Shown here: positions 1 to 5,276 of the stretch, in pieces
Numbering within the stretch: the first letter of the stretch is position 1
Layout of the letters: each line of letters begins with the position of its first letter
From: Chloroflexi bacterium RBG_16_57_11
Lineage (GTDB): Bacteria; Chloroflexota; Anaerolineae; Anaerolineales; UBA4823
NCBI GenBank assembly: GCA_001795165.1
Contig: MGNS01000154.1
Coordinates: 47,517-52,792, forward strand
Direction: 5' to 3'
DNA length: 5,276 nt
Translations under genes and position numbers: made by a program
The notes under the pieces: model-generated
What the model was told of the DNA's origin: nothing
Databases searched by the model: none
The model's input: the letters and a program-made list of their open reading frames with translations, nothing else

Positions 1-1
1 C

Positions 2-2260
2 GCCGCAACTGAGGCCGAGCAACCCAGCACCGGAGAAGCCAAGGTCATCAAGGTTGGCGCTTTGTACCCGCTGACCGGCGCGGACGCCGGCTGGGCTGGC
101 GATCCCTATATCAAGTCCCACCAGCTGGCGATCGATGAGATCAACGCCGCCGGCGGTATCAAGTGTCTGGATGGTGCCCAACTCGAGCTGGTAAAAGGCG
201 ATACCCAGGGCAAAGCAGAAGCTGGCAACTCCGAGATGGAACGACTGATCACGAAAGAAGGTGTTGTCGCCGTCATGGGATCTGCGCTGAGCGGCACGAC
301 CCTGCCTGCTTCTGAAATCTCCGAAAAGTACGAAATCCCCTACATCGTGCCAAATGCTCTGGATGGCCTGATCACCGACCGGGGCATGAAGTATGTATTC
401 CAGACCGTTTCCACCCTGCAGCAGTGGGGCGCTGACGATGCCGCTTGGGCCAAGGATCATGGCGCCAAGACTGCCGTCATCACGGTCCCGAACTTCACCT
501 TTGGCAAGGAGGTGGAAGATACCTGGAAGAAGGGTGTTGAAGAGCAAGGCCTCGAGCTGCTGGACAGTTTGACATATGAAGGCAACGCTCAGGACTTCAC
601 CGACACGATTTTGAATGTCAAGCAATTAGACCCCGACGTCTGGTTCCTGCTGGGTAACAACCAGGCCCCGCAAATCATCAAGCAGGCCAAAGAGCAGGGT
701 TATTACCCCAAGATGGGGATCATATCCCTGGGCTCTGGTTTTGCAACCACCTTCTTCTTGAACGAGGTGGGCGGCAAGGATCTGGCCGATGGTATCGTCG
801 TGACCCAAGATTTTGCGCCGGTCAGCGCGTTGAACGTCGATCCTGCCCTCAAGCAGAAATTCGCTGATTACACCGGGCAGGAGCTCGGCGGCACCTATAA
901 CACTACCTACGCTTCGACTTTCCTGCTGGCGGACGCGCTGGAGAAGGCTTGCTCGACCGATCCCAAGGTACTGGCTGAGACCCTTCGCACCACCACCTTT
1001 ACGGATGGCAAATGGAAATTCCAGTGGCCAGAAGCCTCCTTCGACGAAAAAGGCCGCCTGAAACAGGCCGCCTCCGTCATTGCTCAGTGGCAGGATGGCC
1101 AACAGGTCGCCATCTGGCCGGACGAGCTGGCAGCCGGTGAGCCGGTTTGGCCTGTCCCCGATTGGGATAATCGCGAAGGCGGCATCGGCGCCGCACCCGT
1201 GACCGAAGCCCCCGCCGCGACCGAAGATCCTGCTTTGGCGTCCGAATACTCCCAGGCGCTGCTGAAAGATGCCCAGACCCCCGTCGACACCGCGATGTAC
1301 CAGAAAGACGGCCCGTATACCATCGCAGTCTCGCAGCAGGACCCCTCCAATGGCTGGGGCAACACCTACAATGTGACCATCGCTGCCTACGGTAAAGAGC
1401 TCCTCGAGCAGGGCGTCCTGGCACAGGACCTTCTTTATTCAGCTACCAATGACTCCAACCAACAGATCAGCGACATCGAGAACTTCATCGAGCAACAGCC
1501 GGATGCGATCGTGGTCGAGCCGCTGGGCCGCGCCGCTTCGGTGGCCGTTATCGAGCGCGCCATTGACGCCGGCATCCCGGTGGTGTTATGCGCCAACGGT
1601 ATCGAGAGCGACAAGTTCACCACTCGTGTGGACGTGGACTTCTACGAAGTGGCTTACCGCTCGGGCGAAGGCCTGGCCAAGCTGATGAACGGCAAGGGCA
1701 ACATCGTGGTCTTCAACGGTATCGCCGGCGTCGACTCGACCGAGACCTGGGTGAAAGCCGCCAAAGATGCATGGGCTAAGTATCCGGATATCAAGATCGT
1801 CGGCGAAGAGTATGCCCAGTGGAATATCGCCACTGCCAAGCAAAAGATGGAAGCCATCATGGCTGCCAACCCGCAGATCGACGGCGTTTGGGCCGGTGGC
1901 GGTGAGATGGCTCTGGGAGCAGCCCTGGCCTACGAAGACGCCAATAAGCCAGCGCCCAAGTTCGCCATGGTCAACGTCCCGAATGGTTTCCTGCGCCTGG
2001 CGGACCAGTACGACTACGAGTATGTCGGCTCCCCCGATCCGCCATCCATGTCCAAGTACTGCCTGCAGACCGCCATCGACATCCTGCAGGGCAAGCCGGT
2101 GATGAAGTTCATCAGCCTGCGCACCTTGATGGATGGCGCCGATCCTTACGATCAATCGACCGGTGGGCAGTGGTATGTGCCCGAGCTGAATGATGACTTC
2201 ATTCCGCCCATGACCGTGGATCTCCAAGACTACATTGACGGTGGTTTCGAGCGCAAGTAA
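2..2260 (+). CDS. Tandem substrate-binding protein: LivJ-like module fused to RbsB-like module (5' partial)
   Basis: The frame is open from base 2 to the TAA at 2258-2260 (752 visible residues). The true start, signal peptide and any lipobox Cys lie upstream; the TTG at 62 is inside the first domain (after IKVGA) and is not a credible start. Visible residues 1-14 (AATEAEQPSTGEAK) look like a post-lipobox spacer. Residues about 15-391 form a complete LivJ/LivK-type receptor (Peripla_BP_6 style): KVGALYPLTG at the start, the ligand-loop motif GSALSGTT at 93-100, FDEKGR late, and the usual closing VWPVPDWDNR. Residues about 437-752 form a complete RbsB-type receptor (Peripla_BP_4 style): GPYTIAVSQQ, DAIVVEPLG, IDAGIPVV, IDGVWAGGGEMALGAALA, ILQGKPV. 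The expected role is an extracytoplasmic, probably lipid-anchored receptor for the transporter encoded downstream. Each half has full family length, so neither is a remnant. Substrates are not assignable. Family calls are firm; that both halves function is inference. Confidence 0.9.
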   Translation, partial: AATEAEQPSTGEAKVIKVGALYPLTGADAGWAGDPYIKSHQLAIDEINAAGGIKCLDGAQLELVKGDTQGKAEAGNSEMERLITKEGVVAVMGSALSGTTLPASEISEKYEIPYIVPNALDGLITDRGMKYVFQTVSTLQQWGADDAAWAKDHGAKTAVITVPNFTFGKEVEDTWKKGVEEQGLELLDSLTYEGNAQDFTDTILNVKQLDPDVWFLLGNNQAPQIIKQAKEQGYYPKMGIISLGSGFATTFFLNEVGGKDLADGIVVTQDFAPVSALNVDPALKQKFADYTGQELGGTYNTTYASTFLLADALEKACSTDPKVLAETLRTTTFTDGKWKFQWPEASFDEKGRLKQAASVIAQWQDGQQVAIWPDELAAGEPVWPVPDWDNREGGIGAAPVTEAPAATEDPALASEYSQALLKDAQTPVDTAMYQKDGPYTIAVSQQDPSNGWGNTYNVTIAAYGKELLEQGVLAQDLLYSATNDSNQQISDIENFIEQQPDAIVVEPLGRAASVAVIERAIDAGIPVVLCANGIESDKFTTRVDVDFYEVAYRSGEGLAKLMNGKGNIVVFNGIAGVDSTETWVKAAKDAWAKYPDIKIVGEEYAQWNIATAKQKMEAIMAANPQIDGVWAGGGEMALGAALAYEDANKPAPKFAMVNVPNGFLRLADQYDYEYVGSPDPPSMSKYCLQTAIDILQGKPVMKFISLRTLMDGADPYDQSTGGQWYVPELNDDFIPPMTVDLQDYIDGGFERK
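44..1174 (+). other. Domain: LivJ/LivK-like (HAAT-class) ligand-binding module
   Basis: This is the first of two receptor domains in the fused protein. It opens with the IKVGALYPLTGADAG strand and loop, followed by a helix with AIDEINAAGGI and the LELVKGDTQG strand, an order typical of amino acid/amide receptors of the HAAT family. GSALSGTT and IPYIVPNAL lie where LivJ-type proteins bind the alpha-amino and carboxylate groups of their ligand. The end (SVIAQWQDGQQVAIWPDELA, then VWPVPDWDNR) matches the normal C-terminus of stand-alone members, so the domain is intact. No LivH, LivM, LivG or LivF partner is visible in the window. Confidence 0.85.
1175..1309 (+). other. Interdomain linker resembling a lipoprotein N-terminal spacer
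   Basis: About 45 residues (391-436) between the two receptor modules. The first part is rich in Ala, Pro, Thr and Glu (AAPVTEAPAATEDPALAS). It is followed by SQALLKDAQTPVDTAMYQKD, which looks like the leader between the anchor and first beta strand of stand-alone RbsB-like lipoproteins. No hydrophobic signal segment or lipobox Cys is present, so the second module is not separately exported. The stretch AATED echoes AATEA at the start of the visible protein. Confidence 0.7.
1310..2257 (+). other. Domain: RbsB-like (CUT2-class) sugar-type ligand-binding module
   Basis: This is the second receptor domain, about 316 residues. It has the RbsB fold order: first strand YTIAVSQQ, then NGWGNTYN in the first ligand loop, IVVEPLG, GIPVVLCANG, GNIVVFNGIAG, the helix AKQKMEAIMAANPQIDGVWAGGG, and a C-terminal ILQGKPV helix. 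It resembles a COG1879-type subgroup with a conserved Trp (QWNIA) and a GVW-x-x-G-x-x-M motif. In ribose-binding RbsB, Asp-Arg after the PVI strand, Asn-Asp in the AQNDEMALGA stretch and Asp in GFDG contact the sugar. Here those places read AN (531-532), GG (632-634 region) and VNVPNG (657-662). The ligand is therefore probably not ribose. This module is the natural partner of the downstream CUT2 ATPase and permeases. Confidence 0.85.
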
Positions 2261-2278
2261 CCTTTTGAGTTAGTAAAT

Positions 2279-2310
2279 ATGCCTGCCAGGATAATCATCC
2301 TGGCAGGCAT
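2279..2310 (+). terminator. Perfect 14-bp intercistronic hairpin without a U-tract
   Basis: ATGCCTGCCAGGAT (2279-2292) and its exact reverse complement (2297-2310) flank a 4-base AATC loop, 18 bases after the binding-protein stop codon. G-U and A-U pairs could add about three more pairs at the base. The sequence after the stem (GTTGTACAGA) is not T-rich, so this is not a textbook rho-independent terminator. More likely roles are partial attenuation or 3'-end protection of the binding-protein mRNA, as known for hairpins after highly expressed receptor genes in transport operons. The structure is seen directly; its role is inferred. Confidence 0.75.
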
Positions 2311-2334
2311 GTTGTACAGAGAATGAATTACCGG

Positions 2335-2363
2335 TTGCAAAAAAGCTCTCAATACGATATAAA
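2335..2363 (+). promoter_or_regulatory. Candidate sigma-70-type promoter for the ATPase gene
   Basis: TTGCAA (2335-2340; four of six consensus positions) and TATAAA (2358-2363; five of six) are separated by exactly 17 bases in an AT-rich stretch between the hairpin and the ATPase start. A transcript would begin near 2370 and carry a leader of roughly 65-70 bases. This would let the ATPase and permeases be transcribed independently of the binding protein. AT-rich DNA yields chance matches, so the call is moderate. Confidence 0.45.
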
Positions 2364-2398
2364 CAGAATATAAATCAAATATTTCCTTCCTTAAACTT

Positions 2399-2410
2399 GA
2401 AAAGCTTTTC
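2399..2410. promoter_or_regulatory. 12-bp palindrome, possible operator
   Basis: GAAAAGCTTTTC is a perfect palindrome between the candidate promoter and the ATPase start. Its half AAAAGCT recurs at 2341-2347, inside the spacer of the candidate promoter. Palindromes of this size downstream of a sugar-operon promoter are often repressor sites (for example LacI or ROK family), but no regulator gene is visible and the match is not diagnostic. Confidence 0.3.
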
Positions 2411-2418
2411 TTGCCGAT

Positions 2419-2427
2419 AGGCGGTGG
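2419..2427 (+). promoter_or_regulatory. Ribosome binding site deciding the ATPase start
   Basis: AGGCGGTGG sits 10 bases before the ATG at 2438. Its GGTGG core differs by one base from GGAGG. It favours ATG 2438 over the upstream in-frame TTG at 2411, which precedes this site, and over the later in-frame ATG at 2450, which has no better purine tract. Confidence 0.5.
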
Positions 2428-2437
2428 AAAAAAACTT

Positions 2438-3979
2438 ATGGACGAGCCAATGTCTGAGCCCGATTTTCCCCAGGCCATTCTATCCCTCAAGAATATACAT
2501 AAAACATTCGGGGGAATCCATGCGTTAGCGGATGTTTCATTTGATTTAAATAAAGGCGAGATCCATGCACTGGTTGGGGAAAACGGTGCGGGTAAGTCCA
2601 CTTTGATCAAGATTATTACGGGCGCGTATACGCCCGATGCCGGGGTCATCCAGATCGGCGGTGAGGTGTATGAGGGATTGACACCCACTGTTGCACGGCG
2701 GCTGGGGATTGGTGCAGTCTATCAGGAATTCAACCTGCTGCCAGACCTATCGGTGGCGGAAAATATCTTTCTGGAAACCCCACCCTTGAATAAAATCGGC
2801 CTGATCGATACGGCCAAGCGCGCACGGGATGCCTATACGTTCCTCGAGCGCCTGGGAGCGCATACGCATATCGACACAAGCGAGCTGGTCAAGAATCTGA
2901 CGGTCGGGGAGCAACAAATCGTTGAGATCGCCAAGGCATTGGCGATGAATGCGCATATTCTGATCATGGATGAGCCTTCAGCAGTCTTGCCGAGTGCCGA
3001 CCTGGACCGCCTGTTTAGCATCGTTAAGACCCTGCGATCTGAAGGCCATGGCATCATCTACATTTCCCACCGGCTGAATGAGATTTTTGAGATCGCTGAC
3101 CGGGTGACCGTGCTCAAAGACGGCCAGACCATGGCTACTCGGGTCGTCGCTCAGACCAACAGCGCCGAGCTGGTGCGCTTAATGGTCGGTCGCGAGATGA
3201 CGGACATGTACCCGCCGAAGGACAACCAACCGGCGGATGTGCTCCTGGAGGCGCGCGATCTGTGCATCGAAGGCACCGTCTTCAATGTTAACTTCCAGGT
3301 GCGAGCCTGTGAAGTGTTGGGCATGGCAGGACTTGGCGGCAGCGGCAGGACAACTGTTTGCCGTGCTCTAGTAGGTTTAGGGAAAATTCGGTCTGGCCAG
3401 GTGGTCTACCGTGGCCAGCCAGCGCCACGCTCGACCGCGGGTGCAGCTGCGGTCGGGCTGGTGCTCATTCCTGAGGATCGCAAGACGTTTGGCCTGGTGC
3501 TGAACCAATCGGTGCGCTTCAATGTCTCGCTGCCAAACCTGCTGCAGTTCCAGCGCGGCGGCCTGCTGCGAGGTCAGAATGAAAACGAAGCAGTGCGGCG
3601 GGTCATTTCAGATGTTCAGATCCGGCCCGAGGATCCGGATATGTCCGCAGAAAACTTGAGCGGCGGGAACCAGCAAAAAGTGGTCGTAGGTAAATGGCTG
3701 CTGGCAAATCCGAAACTTGTGATCTTCGATGAACCGACGCGTGGCATCGATGTGGGCGCGAAAGCCGAGATCTACCTGCGGATTCGCGAACTGACTCGCA
3801 ATGGAGTGGGTGTCATCATGGCCTCATCCGAACTACCGGAGCTCATCGGTATTTGCGACCGTATTCTGGTCTTCCATGAAGGCCGGGTGGCTGGCGAGTT
3901 GGTAAGGGAGGATTTTTCCGAAGAGTCAATTATGCGTCTGGCGACGGCGACAAGCGGCATTACGGCGCCCGCCTCTTAA
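2438..3979 (+). CDS. RbsA-like sugar ABC transporter ATPase with two nucleotide-binding domains
   Basis: This 513-residue cytoplasmic protein hydrolyses ATP to drive import through the permeases encoded next. The length fits the RbsA/MglA/XylG family (about 500). The first ATPase domain has Walker A GENGAGKST (47-55), Q-loop YQEF, signature LTVGEQQ (154-160), Walker B ILIMDEPS (174-181) and H-loop His211 in YISHRL, so it should be catalytically competent. The second has the degenerate P-loop GLGGSGRTT (298-306, Arg where Lys is usual), signature LSGGNQQ (407-413), Walker B FDEPTRGID (from 430) and ASSELPE in place of the H-loop His. This asymmetry is normal for RbsA proteins, in which the second site is usually weak or inactive. 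It lies 177 bases after the binding-protein stop, with its own candidate promoter, and 40 bases before the permease. The substrate cannot be read from the ATPase. Confidence 0.95.
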   Translation: MDEPMSEPDFPQAILSLKNIHKTFGGIHALADVSFDLNKGEIHALVGENGAGKSTLIKIITGAYTPDAGVIQIGGEVYEGLTPTVARRLGIGAVYQEFNLLPDLSVAENIFLETPPLNKIGLIDTAKRARDAYTFLERLGAHTHIDTSELVKNLTVGEQQIVEIAKALAMNAHILIMDEPSAVLPSADLDRLFSIVKTLRSEGHGIIYISHRLNEIFEIADRVTVLKDGQTMATRVVAQTNSAELVRLMVGREMTDMYPPKDNQPADVLLEARDLCIEGTVFNVNFQVRACEVLGMAGLGGSGRTTVCRALVGLGKIRSGQVVYRGQPAPRSTAGAAAVGLVLIPEDRKTFGLVLNQSVRFNVSLPNLLQFQRGGLLRGQNENEAVRRVISDVQIRPEDPDMSAENLSGGNQQKVVVGKWLLANPKLVIFDEPTRGIDVGAKAEIYLRIRELTRNGVGVIMASSELPELIGICDRILVFHEGRVAGELVREDFSEESIMRLATATSGITAPAS

Positions 3980-4007
3980 AACAAAGAAAATATTGTTGGA
4001 TGCGTAC

Positions 4008-4013
4008 GAGAGG
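4008..4013 (+). promoter_or_regulatory. Ribosome binding site deciding the first permease start
   Basis: GAGAGG ends 6 bases before the ATG at 4020. The in-frame TTG at 3993 lies upstream of this site and would add only a short extension (LDAYERNL), so ATG 4020 is preferred. Confidence 0.65.
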
Positions 4014-4019
4014 AACCTT

Positions 4020-5021
4020 ATGGCTGTAGCCCAAGCAGGCCCATCTTCAGGCGCAGCGCCCCGTTCTAAAAAGTGGGCTTCGTTCCTGCGCAATAATGCA
4101 TCACTGCTATTAATATATGGCTTGATATTGATCGTGGGGTTGTATGCCGCCACGCAAGCTGAACACTTTCGCACCATGTCTAACATGGCGAATATCTTAC
4201 GGCAGACCATCCTGCTAGGGATGATCGCCATCGGGCAGAGCGTAGTCATCCTGACAGGCGGTATCGATTTTTCGGTAGCAATGATCGCCCGAGTTGTGGC
4301 CCTGACCATCGCTACCATCTTCGCCGCTCAGCAAAGCAACCCTGCCCTGATTGTGCCTCTGATCTTATTGGGACTAGTGATCGGGGTAGCGTTAGGAAGC
4401 GTCAATGGCCTGCTTATCACACGCACGCACGCCAATCCGTTCATCATCACATTTGGCATAGCCAGTATTTTGCGCGGTGTCAGCCTGGCGATAGCCACGA
4501 CTCCCATCCGGGGCATCCCAAAGCCGTATCTAAAAATATACGACGCCAAGATCGGCATCATCCCCGTCAACGTGATCGTAATGGTGTTGATCTGGGTAGC
4601 CGCCTGGCTCTTCCTCAACCGCTCCCGGTTGGGACGGGCGCTGTATGCAGTAGGGGGTTCGGAAAGGGTAGCGCGGCTTTCGGCTATTCGGGTGAACCGC
4701 ACCCTGATGGCGGCGTATATGTTCAGCGCTTTTTGTGCGGCAGTCGCCGGGTTATTTATCTTATCTCGATCCGGCGTCGGTGATCCAATCACTGCTGAGG
4801 GGATGGATTTTCAATCCGTCGTAGCAGTCGCCCTGGGAGGGATCAGCCTTTACGGCGGGCGCGGCTCTCTGTGGGGCACCCTTGGCGGGGTATTGCTGCT
4901 GGTGATGATGAGTAATGTGTTCAACATTCTCCAGGTCAACATCTACGTTCAGCAGCTCTTCCTGGGATTGATCGTGCTGATTGCGGTAGCAGCCTATAAA
5001 TCTCCGAGGTCTGCGACATGA
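4020..5021 (+). CDS. RbsC-like ABC transporter permease (first of two)
   Basis: This 333-residue integral membrane protein is an inner-membrane channel subunit of the CUT2 (BPD_transp_2) family, and its length is normal. A basic N-terminus (RSKKW) precedes the first hydrophobic segment (about 28-45). GQSVVILTGGIDFS (72-85) matches the family hallmark GQ-x-x-V-I-L-T-G-G-I-D-L-S. After it comes VAMIARVVAL, where VGSVMALAG is more usual. GRALYAVGGSERVARLSAI (205-223) is the cytoplasmic coupling region that contacts the ATPase. ALGGISLYGGRGSLWGT (271-287) is the conserved C-terminal motif before the last membrane segments. Several further hydrophobic stretches fit a multi-span (8-10) topology. 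The stop overlaps the next gene's start as ATGA, implying translational coupling and roughly equal amounts of the two permeases. Family assignment is firm; substrate unknown. Confidence 0.95.
   Translation: MAVAQAGPSSGAAPRSKKWASFLRNNASLLLIYGLILIVGLYAATQAEHFRTMSNMANILRQTILLGMIAIGQSVVILTGGIDFSVAMIARVVALTIATIFAAQQSNPALIVPLILLGLVIGVALGSVNGLLITRTHANPFIITFGIASILRGVSLAIATTPIRGIPKPYLKIYDAKIGIIPVNVIVMVLIWVAAWLFLNRSRLGRALYAVGGSERVARLSAIRVNRTLMAAYMFSAFCAAVAGLFILSRSGVGDPITAEGMDFQSVVAVALGGISLYGGRGSLWGTLGGVLLLVMMSNVFNILQVNIYVQQLFLGLIVLIAVAAYKSPRSAT
5006..5009 (+). promoter_or_regulatory. Ribosome binding site of the second permease
   Basis: GAGG lies inside the end of the first permease gene, 8 bases before the ATG at 5018. 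It supports that start and an independent re-initiation route alongside ATGA coupling. Confidence 0.55.
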
Positions 5022-5276
5022 GTACTGTGCTCGAAAAACCAAAATCGATTACCAGCCGTTTCTCCGGCTTTCGACCCTCACCGAGATTGGTGCGTGGGGT
5101 AGATCTGGCCGGCCAATGGTCCGCGCCGATCCTGTGCGTGCTGGTGCTGATTATCGCTGCGATCTTTGCACCGGCCTTTTTCCTGCCGACCAATCTAAAA
5201 ACGGTAATGATCCAGATTGCCGTGCTGGGAGTTGTGGCGGTCGGGCAAACGATGGTGCTGCTGGTGCGCTCGATTG
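5018..5276 (+). CDS. RbsC-like ABC transporter permease (second, 3' partial)
   Basis: The first 86 residues of a second CUT2 permease are visible; the gene continues beyond the window. A polar, basic leader (MSTVLEKPKSITSRFSGFRP) is followed by a hydrophobic segment at about 36-56 (APILCVLVLIIAAIFAPAFF). FLPTNLKTVMIQIAVLGVVAVGQTMVLLVRSI aligns with the same region of the preceding permease (MSNMANILRQTILLGMIAIGQSVVILTGGI), ending just before the expected Asp of the GID motif. The two proteins are clearly paralogous but not close copies, which points to a heteromeric channel rather than a recent duplication. VRS stands where the first permease has TGG. The ATG overlaps the previous stop by 4 bases. 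Confidence 0.9.
   Translation, partial: MSTVLEKPKSITSRFSGFRPSPRLVRGVDLAGQWSAPILCVLVLIIAAIFAPAFFLPTNLKTVMIQIAVLGVVAVGQTMVLLVRSI

Noticed and set aside
62..64. TTG as the start of the receptor gene
   Set aside because: The same frame is open back to base 2 and encodes the first beta strand (VIKVG) upstream of this codon, so the gene must begin before the window.
626..1102. Antisense open frame of 158 codons opposite the LivJ-like module
   Set aside because: It is fully covered by the receptor gene on the other strand, and its translation shows no family motifs or convincing start context.
1586..2227. Long antisense open frame (213 codons) opposite the RbsB-like module
   Set aside because: It lies wholly opposite a well-supported coding region, its translation is His/Gly/Asp/Val-rich with no recognisable domain, and moderately GC-rich genes commonly leave such open antisense frames.
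2230..2688. Antisense open frame spanning the intergenic gap and the start of the ATPase gene
   Set aside because: It reads through the AT-rich control region and the Walker A coding sequence. Its translation has no recognisable domain, and it would run back over the hairpin and promoter candidate.
3298..3400. Degenerate second P-loop in the ATPase as a possible inactivating mutation
   Set aside because: A non-canonical second Walker A and loss of the H-loop His are normal for the RbsA family, so this is not damage.
3980..3997. AACAA...TTGTT inverted repeat between ATPase and permease genes
   Set aside because: Only five A/T-rich pairs around an 8-base loop, with no terminator tract. It is too weak to call.

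Overview
The window shows most of an ABC import operon of the CUT2 (ribose/RbsABC-like) type, all on the + strand. In order it holds a substrate-binding protein gene (5' end outside the window), a double-ATPase gene, a complete permease gene, and the start of a second, different permease gene. GC content is moderately high in the genes and drops sharply in the one sizeable intergenic gap (2261-2437). The Ala/Pro/Thr/Glu-rich spacers in the binding protein resemble those after the lipobox in lipoproteins of Chloroflexota (Anaerolineae-like) bacteria. That is my best guess for the source, but it is an inference from style, not a phylogenetic result.

Region by region: 2-2260 is one uninterrupted reading frame that encodes two complete periplasmic-binding-protein type I modules in tandem. 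The first (about 44-1174) looks like a LivJ/LivK-type receptor of the branched-chain amino acid (HAAT) class. The second (about 1310-2257) looks like an RbsB-type sugar receptor. A lipoprotein-style linker (1175-1309) joins them. This fusion is the most unusual thing in the window. 2261-2437 is an AT-rich spacer with a perfect 14-bp hairpin just after the stop codon, a good candidate sigma-70-type promoter, and a 12-bp palindrome downstream of it. 2438-3979 encodes an RbsA-like protein with two nucleotide-binding domains. 4020-5021 encodes an RbsC-like permease. A second permease starts at 5018 in a 4-base ATGA overlap and runs off the window at 5276.

Working model: the two permeases form a heteromeric channel, as in other two-permease CUT2 systems such as Lsr and YtfT/YjfF. 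The RbsA-like ATPase energises it, and the RbsB-like half of the fusion protein delivers its ligand. The LivJ-like half normally belongs with a different transporter class (LivHMGF), and no such permease or ATPase is visible here. Whether it feeds this channel, senses a second ligand, or is a passenger from a gene fusion cannot be decided from the sequence. The substrate is unknown: the residues that contact ribose in RbsB are not conserved in the second module.
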